Of a stretch of 64,000 nucleotides of DNA, positions 13,129-26,800 are shown in pieces. The stretch lies in assembly GCF_002775205.1 (NCBI RefSeq), contig NC_036456.1, forward strand, positions 6,339,463-6,403,462, written 5' to 3'. Within the stretch, counting starts at the first letter, position 1; each line of letters starts with the position of its first letter. Source of the DNA: Xiphophorus maculatus (lineage: Eukaryota > Chordata > Actinopteri > Cyprinodontiformes > Poeciliidae). The notes beneath the pieces are model-generated. The model worked only from the letters and a program-made list of their open reading frames with translations. It was not told where the DNA came from and did no database searches. Position numbers and translations under genes: made by a program.

Positions 13129-13322
13129 CAGGGGTGTCCAAAGTCGGTCCTAGAGGGCCGGCATCCTGCATGTTTTAGTTCTCTTCCTGGTTTAACACAT
13201 CTGGATCAAATGATGGCTCGTTAGAGGCCTTAGGAGAACACTGACCTGCTGAGAAGGTTGTTACTAACACCAGGGAGAGAAGCAGGATGTCGGCCCCCGA
13301 GGACTGACTTTGGATAAACTTG
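13129..13322. mobile_element. short hAT-type non-autonomous element
   Basis: The left end is CAGGGGTGTCCAAAGTCGG. The reverse-complemented right end is CAAGTTTATCCAAAGTCAG. The flanking 8-mers CTCTGGAT (13121-13128) and CTCTAGAT (13323-13330) differ at one base, as expected for an 8-bp hAT target duplication. It lies just past the stop codon of gene A. Confidence 0.75.
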
Positions 13323-13376
13323 CTCTAGATAAATAAACTACAGTCGGATTAAACAAGAGCTGGTGGGAACGCACCT

Positions 13377-16300
13377 TTAATTTTGTGGAAGAATCCTAAA
13401 TGTACTTCTTGCCTTCATAACAGCCTCATAACTCTTCTCAATTGCCTCCATCGGAGTTTTCGCTTCCTTAGATGCTTCCTGACCAATAGCAACGCCTCGT
13501 GCTCCTCCTGCGACAGCTGCAGTTACTGTGGCGACGCCTGCCACCACTCCGGTGGCCACGACTGCCACCTCACTTCCCGCTGCAGCCACTGCAGGTGCCA
13601 TCGTTGTTAGATTTTTCACGCGTTTCATCACTTCAGTGGGATTTTTCACAACTTTCATTACAACTTCCAATAATGCTGCCACTCCAAAAAATGCCCCCAA
13701 CAAAGCACTGGTGGCAGTACCCGCTAACTTGATCAGAAATTCATTAGACACAAAAGTTTTAGCCTGCTTCCTGATCTCCTGTGGGGGTAAGTACACTGCC
13801 AGATCTCTAATCTGCTGCTCTTGCTTCTGGATCCTTTCTTCTACGTGTCGCAGAACGGCATTGGTGTAGTAGGATCCGTTTTTTTCCACCATCATCTTGT
13901 CTACTGTCTGAAGGAATGCCTCTAACTGGACCTGGTTGTTCCTGTAATCATCTTGCCTGTTTCCGTTCCAGTGTTTATTATCAAACACATGGCACCGACC
14001 TTCGCACTTCTTCACCAGATTACTCAGATCCTCATTCTGACTGACAAACTCTTCGATTTTCTTCCCTTCTTGGAGCTGCTCGCCGTGAGTGAACACGATT
14101 ACAGCATATTTCAGAGCATCCTCTGAGAAACTATTGCATATTTCTTTGATAACCTGCTGCTCTTGCTTTGTGAATCTGCCAACTCTAAGTAAAATGAGAA
14201 AGATGTGCGGTCCAGGTGCGCACTCCGTGAGGCAACGCATTATCTCCGGATTCAACTCTTCTTTCGACTTGTCGGTGTCGAAGAAACCAGGCGTGTCGAT
14301 CAAATGGAGGCACCTCCCACTGACTGTTCTGGTCTCTGATTGACATGTTTGTGTGCCTGAGTTAGGAGAATGGCATATAGTAAAAACTTCCTCCCCCAGA
14401 ATGGTGTTAGCCAGGTGGCTTTTCCCAGCTCCAGTTTTCCCCAGCAGAACGATCCTCGTTGGACTGGAGTCTGGAAAGATTCAGATTGAAAAAATGAATG
14501 CGGAATTAAATTTGGTAAATTTTAGTACTATTACGTTTTCCATTGGTTTTTTTAATAAATTATTTTATCATATTTTCACAGAAGGGAGATAACAATGGCA
14601 CAATTTCATTTCAATCTTACAGGTTTCCTATTGTCTATACTGACCCTGATGTCGATCACGCTCCAGATCATTTTCAGTACATCTGTTGTACTTTATATCT
14701 TCTTGGACAGATTTGAAGACCTGTAGAGGAAATACATTCAAGTTTAATACAAGTCCAAGGATCCACCACTTCAATACAGATATACACTAAATTGTCAAAA
14801 CTAATGGGGTCAATTGCATTTACACACACCCAAATCTAATGACATCATATCTTTATTACAAAGGTTGCTAAAACTGTTGCCACACCTTTTTCAGACAAAA
14901 ACAACACATTGGTTATTTCAGGAGGACTGTCTATAATGTTTAGATGTGCATTTATGGGAATTTCTTTTTACTATTTTTACACCAATGAATTTGTTAGATC
15001 AGACACTGATGTTGGACAGGAAGGTGAGCAGCATTTCAGATATGCTGTCCGAATAAACCAAAAAATCTACAGGCAGGATTTCTATCAATAATTTGGAGTT
15101 ATGTTCCACAAAAAAAAAGAAATCTGTGAATAGGTGAATCCGCAAATACTGAACTGCAGATAGTTGGGGTTTCACTGTGGTTAGGACTCAAAGAATGTGG
15201 CTGTCAAGAAACATAAAATTGCTAAAATATTACTCTATATAGTTTAGCTTAATATGTCCACTTTTTAACAGTTAAAAAACCCCTTTGTTGTGAATCACTC
15301 AAGGAAAGAACATGTTTATTGTACTTTACCTCTACATCCTCTGGATCTGGTAGAACAAGGAGAACTCGAACTGGTGCGCTGGTGGTTCTCTCCTGTTCAA
15401 ATTTAGAGATCTCCTCCAGTAAAACCCTGGCTACCAGAGTGACTGGAAAACACAGAGCAATGCCAGTCCCAAGTGCAGGTAGGGCTACAGAGCCGAACCC
15501 TTTGCTCTCACAGGAAGTCAGAATTTGGTTGATGCCCAGTCGGAGAACCTGTAAAAACAAGTATTAGAAACAAGCTGAACATTATTTTTAACTGATCCAG
15601 ACAGACTAATTGTGGTGAAAATGCTCAGTTATCTCACCTGAACCGCGATTCCATCGTCTTCTGCATCCCACTGAACAAGGTTGAGGAAGAACACGACACC
15701 AAAAGGAACTCCAGTCAAATTTTCCTCTAGTATGACGTCACCAGGCCCCATTTTATCTTTTGACTTCTGTTTAACCCTTTGAGTCACATGACGACCAATT
15801 GCTTTACTGAGAATGTTTCCAACACGAGTAGACAGAGGATCGTTGAAGACCATGGGAGATACCACTGCATCTGTCTACAAACAGTTCAAAACCAAAGGTT
15901 ATCAACTTGCTTATGTTGACAGGTAAAATAGCAGCATATCAACAGTGCCATAACACTGCAATAATCAATCCACTTTAGAGAAAATAAGCTTAAAGTGAAG
16001 GAATTCTCACCTGCTGGCTTTCAATGGTCCCCTGAACAATCTCAACCTGGACAGGACCTTTGGGAGCTGCAGCTGTGGCTACATTTCGTCCATCAGACTC
16101 AAACTCCCTTTCAAGTGAATCTTTGTGTTCTGTAGGGTGGGCAGCACTTTGCTCCAGAAGATGCCTATCACATGCTTCTAGCATGGCCCTCACCACCTCT
16201 CCTCTGTCATCTATCAGTGAAATTGTCTTAAGACTCTTTCCACCCTCACTACAGAAATCCTTGACAGCACACACAATGGCGTCAGAGCAAACTGCGACGG

Positions 16301-19300
16301 GAATGCCAAACACTCCTGAGCCAATACACGGCATGGCGATGGACTTAAATTTCATCAATTCCGCCACACTCAGAGCATGCCGAACAGTTCTTTCCAGTAA
16401 CACCCTCTCCTTACCAGCTGCTTTTCCAGCCACAGGTCCAACAGCATGCAGCAGTCTTCTGCAAGGTAAATTACCCCCAATGGTCGCTACAACTTCACCC
16501 GTAGGGATTTGTCCTTTACGTTTCCTTAAAGAATCAATCTCAAGCTGTACGTCAGGACCACCAGCCCGAGTCAGAGCAGCAGCAATGCCTTCACAATGAT
16601 TCAGATCCTCATTGGAAGAGCTCACCAGGGCATCAGCCCCAAACGTGGTGATGTCTCCCTGATACACCATCAACTGAAGATCATCAGTAAGGTTGTAAGT
16701 GGCTACTGCAGTTTTTTCAGCCAAATGCAAAGTTCCCAAACTCTCAACTAAACATGGCTTATCCTCTATATCTGACATCTCTGTTTTCACCAGAGTACCT
16801 GCCACAACTGCTGTCCTCGCTGTGCTGACTTCATCTTTGTAGTGCTGTGCTGCAGCCTCATGCAGATCTTTGTGAGAGTGGTCTGGAGTACCACCACGCT
16901 GTTGGTCTTCCTCTCCTTTCCAGTAACTAAGTTCACCCACAGCGTCAGTTTGAGATAATCTTCTCACTAAAGTCTCTTCCTCCTTTTGGTAATGCTCAGC
17001 AGAGTAAAAACCAGAGGCGAGCAGTTCCTCAGCATCAGGGGAGTCCTTCAGCGCAGGACGCTTGTGTTCTTCTGCTTGTTCTTCAACTCCTTTACCACTC
17101 AGTGGGGCAGTTATCTCAGGAATGGGCTGCTGGTTCTGGTAAAAGCACAACAATAACAGATTTTACAAACATATATAAAGGCAACATGTTAAAATCTTAG
17201 CTGGTTCCTCATTTTCTGACTTTGCTTTCAATGAGAGTAGTTATATTTAAAACTACAACAGAGGTCTAGCATCCCATGTATCCGAGAAATCTTTTCTTTA
17301 ACAGCTTCCTTTTACCTTCTCCTTTACATATCACTTTTCTATCGACATACAGCAAACCACTAATACAGGCTTTTACAGCATTACTCAACAGGTTGGTAAT
17401 TATTAACGATCAATCAATCAAGTTTATTTGTACAGTGCATTTCAGCAACAAGGCATTTCAAAGTGCTTTACATCTTGACAACACATCAAATATGTTGGTC
17501 AATGTTCCATTTATTATGGTTCACAAGCAGCTCTAAACATGTAGGGTTTAGTCTTCATTTAAAGGAGCTCAGTGTTTCAGCTTTTTTGCAGTTTTCTGGA
17601 AGTTTGTTCCATATTTGTGGCACATAGATGCTGAAACCTGCTTCTCCATGTTTGGTTTCGGTTCTGGGGATGCAGAGCAGAACCAGAACCAGAACCTAAC
17701 AAAGGTTGATAGAGCAACAGCAGTTCTTTAATGTTTTGTGGTGCTAAGCCGTTCAGTGATTTACAAATTAACAGTATTTTAAAGTTTATTTGCTTATCTA
17801 AAGACTTCAGAACTGGGGTGATGTGCCCCGTCTTCCTGGTTTTAGTGAGAATGTGAGCAGCAGGGTTCTGATCAGCAGCAGGTGTGTGATTTTTTATTTT
17901 ATTTTTTATTTTTAGGCAGACCTGTGTAGACACGGCAATCAGTGAGACTAGAGATAAACAAAAGTTTATTAGTTTAGGATTCTTCTGCAGTAAATGTCAA
18001 AGATCACTTTTTCAGGTTGTCATGATCACATGGTATTTGTTTTGAATTTAAATCAGCATTTTGCCTACGTTTTTTTTTTCTTTGATGTTTTTCTGTAAAG
18101 AGAACTTCTTCCTGAATTGCACTAAAGAAATAAACCTGCCTTGCCTTAGCTTAGCCATCTGTCATGCTCAAAGTTCAGGAGTGTTAACTCTTCAGACATC
18201 ACTGTACTAATGCAAAATACTATGCTATATGAAAAAAGTGCTCATATAGACATAGACAGTCTTATATCTTTCAAAATCGCTGTTATTTTTCAACACTATC
18301 TGAAAGAAAAAACATGAAGAATTGAGATGTGGATCAGAAGATTATAAAACATCTGAAGGCCCTGTTACATGTTTGTTTTGTCGAATTAGAAACCCAGAAG
18401 GAAACGTTGTGCTGACCTCTGCTGGCGCTGCAGCGGTGGAGTCATGTGACAGGTCGCCCCTGACACTCAACACCAGGCGACCGTCAGTGAGCTCAACGAC
18501 ATGCTTAGATCTCCTCAACACTTCCTGTTGATCTACAGCACAAAGCATAACAGAGGTTAGCATATGAATATATATGTATATATACATAGTGCAATATATG
18601 TGAATTTGGCTTTTATTGTCAATCTTGGACCGGCTCAAACATCTGTTCACATAATCAAGAGAGTTTTATGGAAATAACCATCCAATGAGAATAAGACACC
18701 AGTACTGAGTTTCATGTGAAAATCTGGAGACTAAGATTGTAACCAGACTCCACCTCTAGCAACAACTAATCTTTATTTATGCAAACAAGGAGCTGTTAAC
18801 CTCCATGTGGCAGATTTTACAGCCTAGTATCTTTACCCAGAGCTCCACCTACAAAAATTCCTGAACTATCCCTTTGACCCCAATGACTGGAAAGCGAAAC
18901 CGAGATTACATCTGTGCTTGAATCCCCAGCTTTATGACAGTACACCACTTGACAACACACTAACTGATTTTACTTTATCTTCTGGTAGTTATTAAAAAGC
19001 TTAGAAGTGAACTATTAATAAATGTTGTACAATATTTCAAACTGCAAAGCATTTTAGGACATTTTAATCCGTATACATTTATTTCAAACCATCACTGTGT
19101 TATGTAAAGCCCGCTTTGGTGGTAACCTAAGCCAAATTATGCTGACTATTGCTAAATTTCTGCCTGTTATTTAGTAAGTGCACTGAACATTTTCAAAAGT
19201 GTACTGACTAACATGCCAATACGATTCAGACGGCATATTTTAATATTTGCCCCAGAACCAGATGAACTCCTGGCTTTATTTCAGCTCTAATCTCTAGTTT

Positions 19301-19929
19301 TACGTCAAGTCAGGTTATGCAGTGGCTTTAAAGACCAACAACTGATTTTACTAAGCATCATAACAGCATAACTGCGTTTTTAATCACCTTTTACAGTGCA
19401 TTGCTCTTTGCCACGCTGTCAGTGTTTCAGCTGCTCTTTGCCTTTGGCAGCTTGAGTTAAGTTTCACTTTCCAGAGAAATTTTCCGTTTCAATTTGTCAA
19501 TATTGATGTTCATACAGGCAATCGGCTATAACATCATAATTATTAATAACAGCGTTAATAATAATAAAAAAACAACAATAATATTAACAGTAATAATAAT
19601 ATTAACAGTAATAATAATAGTTTTAGGACTTTTAATGGTCGTGCGTGTTTTGAAGGACATTTTAAAAACGCAGGTCACTCGGGCTTCTTAAAGCAACCTG
19701 TCTACGTCGCAACACAAACAAAATGCAAACTATAATCTCGTCTTTCTGTACCTTCCTGATTTCTGAACGCGATGCTGTAGACGTTGTCAGCCACTGTTGT
19801 CAATGGACCGCAGTCTCCCCCGCCGGACCGTCTGTGAACACGGAAGTAGGTCTCAGTTTTCCTTCTGTTCTTTTCCACAAGAAGCGTCCGGCACCGGAAA
19901 TAAACGGGGTGCTGGTAACTGTCCCCCAT
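13377..19929 (-). CDS. gene A: RRM-like / macro / macro / AIG1 GTPase fusion protein
   Basis: About 1014 residues in seven exons: 19752-19929, 18417-18532, 16011-17135, 15638-15874, 15330-15548, 14645-14720 and 13377-14470. All have GT-AG sites and matching phases. Residues 1-98 resemble the RRM-type N-terminus of PARP14, PARP9 and DTX3L (SGGGDCGPLT, then QQEVLRRSKHVVEL). Macro 1 lies at about 244-424 (QGDIT, NEDL, AAALTRAGG, PCIGSGVFG). Macro 2 lies at about 455-625 (VQGTIES, SPMVFNDPLSTRVGN, PALGTGIAL) and is PARP14-like. The AIG1 domain follows: P-loop GKTGAGKS at 661-668, DTPGFFD and VFTHGEQ, ending in Ala/Gly-rich hydrophobic helices. No ATG precedes the P-loop in the GTPase exon, so it is not an independent gene start. 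No ADP-ribosyltransferase domain is present. Macro domains bind or remove ADP-ribose; AIG1 GTPases oligomerise on membranes. The start MGDSYQHP aligns with gene B. The combined role is inferred. Confidence 0.85.
17411..17975 (-). mobile_element. L2-type LINE 3' fragment in gene A intron 2
   Basis: The minus strand encodes the end of an L2-clade reverse transcriptase ORF (FKILL, SLNGLAPQ, LHPQNRNQTW). The 3' part continues into a sequence with CAAGTTTATTTGTACAG and CAACAAGGCATTTCAAAGTGC on the plus strand. It is 5'-truncated and decayed. Gene B lacks it at the matching position. Confidence 0.7.
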
Positions 19930-19934
19930 AGTTA

Positions 19935-21476
19935 TCGCTTCACGCCCGAACGTCAGACATAACAGTTCGCATTTCTCCGAGACACGACGAGGCGTTTTCA
20001 ATATATACTCCGGAGCTGCGCCCCCTAGTGTCAACCATGGAGACAACTGAGGAATGGAGGCATCACAGCTATCACATGTCAATCCATTTTTTTTCCTAAG
20101 CCTTAATCCAACAGTCAAATAATATTAGGTTATTTCCACCATCAAAATATATTGCATTTATATCTTAACGGTTCAGTAAAAGCACTGAAAGCACCAAGTG
20201 AAAGTTAAAAAGAGTTGTTCCTAAAAGTTGGGGTTAAGATCCCACATGAGGTCATGGATGCAGAAGTCTGGATTCTTCAGGTCCTCTTCTAAAATGAACC
20301 CAAATACTAAAAAAAAACGACAATGAAATGTGTATTTTAGAAATATGTTGTAAAAGATACAAAACAGTCCTTGAAAACAAAAGCCACATATTGGCTGTCA
20401 ATGCAAATTATGGTGCGATTTCACCACTTTTTAACAGATTTCTGTAGAAATGCTTGTTTGCTCAGTTGGGGGTCCTGATGAACCGCTTACATTATTTGTG
20501 GGTTAAAAGCTGGTCAAATTTGGGAACTACTAGACTAACTGTAAAAAGGGAAAAACCTAACCCTGGGATGTTGAAAACCTAAAGAAAAAATTTAAAATTC
20601 ACTTAGTTTAGAAAAACAAGTACAGATTAACTACACAAAGTGAAATATTCCAAGCCTCTTTGTATTGTAATTTAAACAATAATTGCTTACATGTAGTGAA
20701 AACCCATAATTCAGTGTCTCAGAAAATGCAAATGCTACAGAAGATCAACAAAAAAGGATATTTCATTTCTACGTACTCTATTCTTGGTTCGTGCTCCTTT
20801 CAAATGAATTATTGCTATGAAAACAACTTGGGTTGTTTTCATGGCAACCTTTAGGTTAATCCAGTTGGGTTTGCCGACTCACTTTCCTCTTGACAATCAG
20901 GTCAGGCCAGTTTGCTGCCCTGTAGAGCACAGTAACACCATGGTCACTGAGTCAGCATTCTCACCTGCTCGGAAATAATGGTGACGTTTGTGGCAGGAAT
21001 GACCAATCAAAAAGCATCTTATATAGCGTTCTTTCTTTCTTTTTTTTTCTTAACTCGACATAATTGTATAATTGGACAAGCGCAGTTATGGAAAACCCCA
21101 CAGCGCATGTGCGGTTTTAACGAGCCGCACATTGATCTGTAGGATTTAATCAACATTTTGATGTGTAACTGTGTGTCCTGTAACTTTTCACTTTGTGTGT
21201 GAATGTCTTTTTATGATGCAAGTCACTTTGAATTGTCTCGTTGCTGAATTGTGCCATACAACTAAATTGATTGATTGATACTTGATTGAATAATCTGAAT
21301 TACGGACGCGCGCGCTGTGGGACGTGAGGTATTATTATATTCATAACCCACTGAAGTACTCCATGTCTAGTGTTCGCACATTGCTTTAGCAGGCTGGGAA
21401 ATATTAGGTTTTTTTACAATAAAGTGGATCAACTTCTGTATGTTTTAAAAATCCTAGTCATAGTGTAATAAATACA

Positions 21477-21543
<67 letters not shown>

Positions 21544-22855
21544 ATGCACATAATTTCATCATCACAAATTAGGGAGAGTAATTATTTTTTTCTTCGATAA
21601 TAAAGTTACAACAGACAAAATATCAAACAAGCAATAATATTGCCAAGCTGCATGCATTGACACAGTTTTTTTAATAATGCACATTCTGAATAAAAGGCTT
21701 TAATTCTGTAAAAATGCACCTACTTCTGCAACGATTATATATGTAGACTCTAGGCGGCGCTGTTTATTCTGTAAACTTTGGCTTTCCCCTGCAAATCGTG
21801 TTAACTTGATGAATTTTAAACACTACTGAGACACAGGAGGCTCAAATAAAACATGACTGATTTTTAAGCTGTATTATGTACAGTATACAGCCTTTATATT
21901 TACGTTTTCTGAAAATATATATATATATAATATATGCCACAAAAAAGCTCAAATGAAAAAAACTCCTTTTTATTTATTCATTTTTAAATACAAAATAGAC
22001 AGTTCTCGTGAGTTCAATAAAGTTTCTGTCTGGGATGTAGACATTCCTTTGTTATTTCCGTCTTATGATTAAAAACTTGGTTTTCAGTTCTTATTTTATA
22101 AAAAGGTTGTACAGCAAGTAACCTCAGTTTAAGGTTCATATATTATTGTGGAAGATAAAACAACATGAAGAAAACGTGTCAAATATAAAGGGAAATAATT
22201 TTGTAAAATTGTTAAACACATTTTAAGGTTTGTGTCAAACAAATAATTTAAAAAAACTCTTCCGTAAATCAGTGCAAAATTGAGAAATTCCACACATGAG
22301 AAATAATATCAGTGCTTCAATAATCATTTCAAAAGAGAAGCTGCAAAATGTTTCATATTTCTATTTAAATGTCCGAAAGTGTGACTAAATATTCAGTTGT
22401 ATTTTTAAAAAAAATTCCCCTTTGATTAGTTTGGCTTCTCAAAATTCACACAGAACAAATTATTTTCTCTAGCATGGTTTTATATCTGCAGCCCATAAAC
22501 ACTTAACAACAAAGCAGCTCAGAAGCTTTGCTCTTCCTCTTTTGCTCTTCCTTTCATGCGCTTTAGCTCCCCCTGGAGGCTAAGTATGTCTACAACAGTT
22601 TATCAGTAGACCTCGTTAGGTAAACAGAATCAAATAAAAAGTAAATATTATTGCAACATATACTTTCCCATGATTTGGCAGATTATTCTTATTATTATTG
22701 CTGAGAGCGTATATGATTCTCTCAAGAGATAAAATCAGCATATTTTATATTACTGTTAATATTTAACGCGTCCAAATAAACAAAATGAATCTGTTTCTGC
22801 CTTTCCTTCACTCTCAGTCTTTCTCCTCTTTCTCACTTTTTACACTTGAGTCCGG
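19935..22855. other. flank between duplication units
   Basis: Apart from the remaining 5' flank of unit A, a TAAA microsatellite and short AT repeats, I see no coding exon. A possible AIG1 relic starts right after it. The stretch 20120-21690 aligns in patches to 29400-31700. Confidence 0.55.
21476..21545. repeat. (TAAA)n microsatellite
   Basis: About 17 tandem TAAA units. Confidence 0.95.
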
Positions 22856-22857
22856 CG

Positions 22858-22925
22858 TGGCGCCCTGAAGTATTTGCATATTTCTCTGATGACGTCTTTC
22901 TCCTGCTTTGTGAATTTCTCGACAG
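22858..22925 (-). pseudogene. isolated AIG1 GTPase fragment
   Basis: The minus strand reads VEKFTKQEKDVIREICKYF, which aligns with VGRFTKQEQQVIKEICNSF of gene A, the segment after the G3 motif. Neither the P-loop nor the rest of the domain is found around it. It is best read as the last remnant of another AIG1 gene lying between units A and B. It is short, but the match is dense. Confidence 0.65.
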
Positions 22926-23840
22926 ATGCTTAATTTTTGAAGTCAGTCTCGTTGGAAAAATAAAAACAAAAGCTTGAAGCACTCACTAGGAAAGTGGAGG
23001 TAGGGAATCGACAAAGTTTAATTTTTACAAAGACAAAAAATACAAAATACTTTAAGTCTTCAAGAAAAGTAAAATCTTTCAAACGTGTAAAGTATCCTCC
23101 CTCACCGCGGTTTATCCTCCATCCTATCGTCCGACAAAATGTACAGCAACTTCAAACGCAGAACAGCGTTGCTTAACAGCTTAATGCCACAAGACTGCCA
23201 AACTCCTGCTGGTCTTTTTATTATTATGATAAATACTTATGCTGTCTTCTTTTTTAACTTGTTTTTGTTGTTGTTGTTTTTATCTGTTGGGAGCCTTGCA
23301 ATAAAATTTAGCTCAACATGTGTGCTGTGAATGTGCAGCAGAATGACAAAGTCTGTCTAAAACAAGTAGCACTATGAACTGCCTGCATGACTAAATAAAG
23401 TGCCTTTACAAAAGCAGGACTTTAAAAAGATAAGTAAAGAAAAAAGAAGAACTAGGGGCCCCTTGTACTCAAATCTTGCAGTTTAAAATAGAATTTTTTA
23501 CATAGAAACAAGTAAAGTATTTTTGACAAAAAATTATCTGCAGCATTTGAATAGTGTTGGTTCTAAAAATATCGCTTTATCTCTCATGGTTCCACGAGAC
23601 GCTATGAAGCTCACATAAAACATTCCTTTGACAATCCAGCCTGTATATGTTAGCAATATGCACCTGTCAGCTGCTTGCTGATGCTGTGGCATCCAAGGTT
23701 AAAAAGACACTCGAAATGCTGTGGCTGATTACACAAAATATTGTACTTTTACGGTAAGTGTGATGCAAAAAAAGAATTATCCTTAAATTTCCTAATCACT
23801 GCCAATGCAGTCGTTAGGAGATTGATACGTTTCCACAATA

Positions 23841-26800
23841 TTAATTTTGTGGCAGCATCTCCTTCATAACAGCCTCAGAACTCTTCTCAATTGCCTCCAT
23901 CGGTGTTTTCGCCTCCTTAGATGCTTCACATCCAATAGCACCACCTTGAATTCCCCCTAAAGTAGTTGCACCTACTACAGCAACACCTGCCACGGCACAA
24001 CCAGCCACGACTGCCACCTCACTTCCCGCTGCAGCCACTGCAGGTGCCATCGTTGTTAGATTTTTCACGCGTTTCATCACTTCAGTGGGATTGTTTACAA
24101 CTTTCATTACAACTTCCAATAATGCTGCCACTCCAAAAAATGCCCCCAACAAAGCACCGGTGGCAGTACCCGCTAACTTGATCAGAAATTCATTAGACAC
24201 AAAAGTTTTAGCCTGCTTCCTGATCTCCTGTGGGGGTAAGTACACTGCCAGATCTCTAATCTGCTGCTCTTGCTTCTGGATCCTTTCTTCTACGTGTCGC
24301 AGAACGGCATTGGTGTAGTAGGATCCGTTTTTTTCCACCATCATCTTGTCTACTGTCTGAAGGAATGCCTCTAACTGGACCTGGTTGTTCCTGTAATCAT
24401 CTTGCCTGTTTCCGTTCCAGTGTTTATTATCAAACACATGGCACCGACCTTCACACTTCTTCACCAGATTACTCAGATCCTCATTCTGACTGACAAACTC
24501 TTCGATTTTCATCCCTTCGTGGAGCTGCTCACCGTGAGTGAACACGATTACAGCATATTTCAGAGCATCCTCTGAGAAACGATCGCATATTTCTTTGATA
24601 ACCTGCTGCTCTTGCTTTGTGAATCTGCCAACTCTAAGTAAAATGAGAAAGATGTGCGGTCCAGGTGCGCACTCCGTGAGGCAACGCATTATCTCCGGAT
24701 TCAACTCTTCTTTCGACTTGTCGGTGTCGAAGAAACCAGGCGTATCGATCAAATGGAGGCACCTCCCACTGACTGTTCTGGTCTCTGATTGACATGTTTG
24801 TGTGCCTGAGTTAGGAGAATGGCATATAGTAAAAACTTCCTCCCCCAGAATGGTGTTAGCCAGGTGGCTTTTCCCAGCTCCAGTTTTCCCCAGCAGAACG
24901 ATCCTCGTTGGACTGGAGTCTGGAGAAATGTTGAGATTGATGATGTTAATACATAATATAATTTTAAACCTTTTTTTTAGTACTGTCAGTTTTTTTCTTG
25001 CTTTCTAATGTTTATTTGATAATCTTCACCGCAATAATCCTGACTAAAAACAGATTTTATGGTAACTTATTTGAAGGGGTTTTCATAAGACTGACAAGAC
25101 CCTGTTATGAACATGAAGGTGGTCTTCATGAATGTCTGTGACTGTTGTCACAAAGTGTCTGTTGGTAAATAATGACACTTTTAATGCAAATTTACATAAC
25201 ATGTCACATTGAAAGTGCATTAAATGAGTCAACTTAGCATTATTTGGTAAATAATTACATTTTTATGCAACGTTGCATTAAAACTTACATTAAACGTCAA
25301 TTAAAAGAGTCAACTTTGCACAGTTTATGACAGAGCCTTATGCACACCTCTTCAAATAAAGTGTTACCAAATTTATTTAAATCTTATTGTTCCCATATTG
25401 TCTACCCACCATGATCATGTTCAGTAAATCTGTTGTACTTCATATCTTCTTGTACACACTTGAATATCTGTAGAGACAAGATATTCAAATTTAGGACAAG
25501 TAACAAATTATGGGATCCCCCTGTGCAATGCAGATTTACACCATATTGCCAAAATTAATGTCATTTTCATTTACACACAACTAAATCAAATGACAACCAA
25601 CTTTTATTTCAAAGGTTGCAAAATAATTTGCCCCACCTTTGTTCAGCAAGAACCACCTCAGTTCTTAAGAAAGACTGTCTACAGAAATGATTGACCGTTC
25701 TTACACCAAAGCAATTGTGAGATCAGACAAGAAGACGAGCATTATCTTCGATATGATCGGCAAAAAAATAAATAAATAAAATATATATATTTTATAAACG
25801 TGAATAGTTGAATCCACAAATATTGAACTGTAGATAGGAAGTTTTCCACTGTAGAACTGCTAAAATATAACTATGTATTAGCTAATATTTTATTTTTTTA
25901 AAGTTAAAAAACCCCTTTGTTGTGAATCACTCAAGGAAAGAACATGTTTATTGTACTTTACCTCTACATCCTCTGGATCTGGTAGAACAAGGAGAACTCG
26001 AACTGGTGCGCTGGTGGTTCTCTCCTGTTCAAATTTAGAGATCTCCTCCAGTAAAACCCTGGCTACCAGAGTGACTGGAAAACACAGAGCAATGCCAGTC
26101 CCAAGTGCAGGTAGGGCTACAGAGCCGAACCCTTTGCTCTCACAGGAAGTCAGAATTTGGTTGATGCCCAGTCGGAGAACCTGTAAAAACAAGTATTAGA
26201 AACAAGCTGAACATTATTTTTAACTGATCCAGACAGACTAATTGTGGTGAAAATGCTCAGTTATCTCACCTGAACCGCGATTCCATCGTCTTCTGCATCC
26301 CACTGAACAAGGCTGAGGAAGAACACGGCACCAAAAGGAACTCCAGTCAAATTTTCCTCTAGTATGACGTCACCAGGCCCCATTTTATCTTCTGACTTCT
26401 GTTTAACCCTTTGAGTCACATCTCGACCAATTGCTTCACTGAGAATGTTTCCAACACGAGTAGACAGAGGATCGTTGAAGACCATTGGAGATACCACTGC
26501 ATCTGTCTACAAACAGTTCAAAACCAAAGGTTATCAACTTGCTTATGTTGACAGGTAAAATAGCAGCATATTAACAGTGCCATAACACTGCAATAATCAA
26601 TCCACTTTAGAGACAAGAAACGTTTTAACATTAATTCTCACCTGCTGGCTTTCAATGGTCCCCTGAACAACCTCAACCTGGACAGGACCTTTGGGAGCTG
26701 CGGCTGTGGCTCCTCTGGCTACGTTTTGTCCAGCAGAATCAAACTCCCTTCCAAGTGAATCTTCGCTTCCTGTACCGTAGGCGGCACTTTGCCCCAGAAG

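Larger units (their letters stand above)
12560..21690. repeat. tandem duplication unit A
   Basis: The unit matches 23365-31700 in the same order and orientation: a 3' flank (ACAAAAGCAGGA, then GCTATG-AGCTCA and AAACATTCCTTTG), all coding exons, the promoter region (CTCCGGAGCT and CCCCCTAGTG) and distal flank (CACTGAAGTACTCCA, then CAATAATATTGCC). Similarity varies from near identity in some exons to barely alignable in some introns. The limits are approximate. Confidence 0.75.

Noticed and set aside
13377-14470. AIG1 exon of gene A as a stand-alone GIMAP gene
   Set aside because: The exon has no ATG before the P-loop, begins at a phase-1 acceptor, and the same linkage to macro exons is repeated in gene B.
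16060-16599. 179-residue open frame on the plus strand
   Set aside because: Antisense shadow of macro domain 1 of gene A; no domain of its own.
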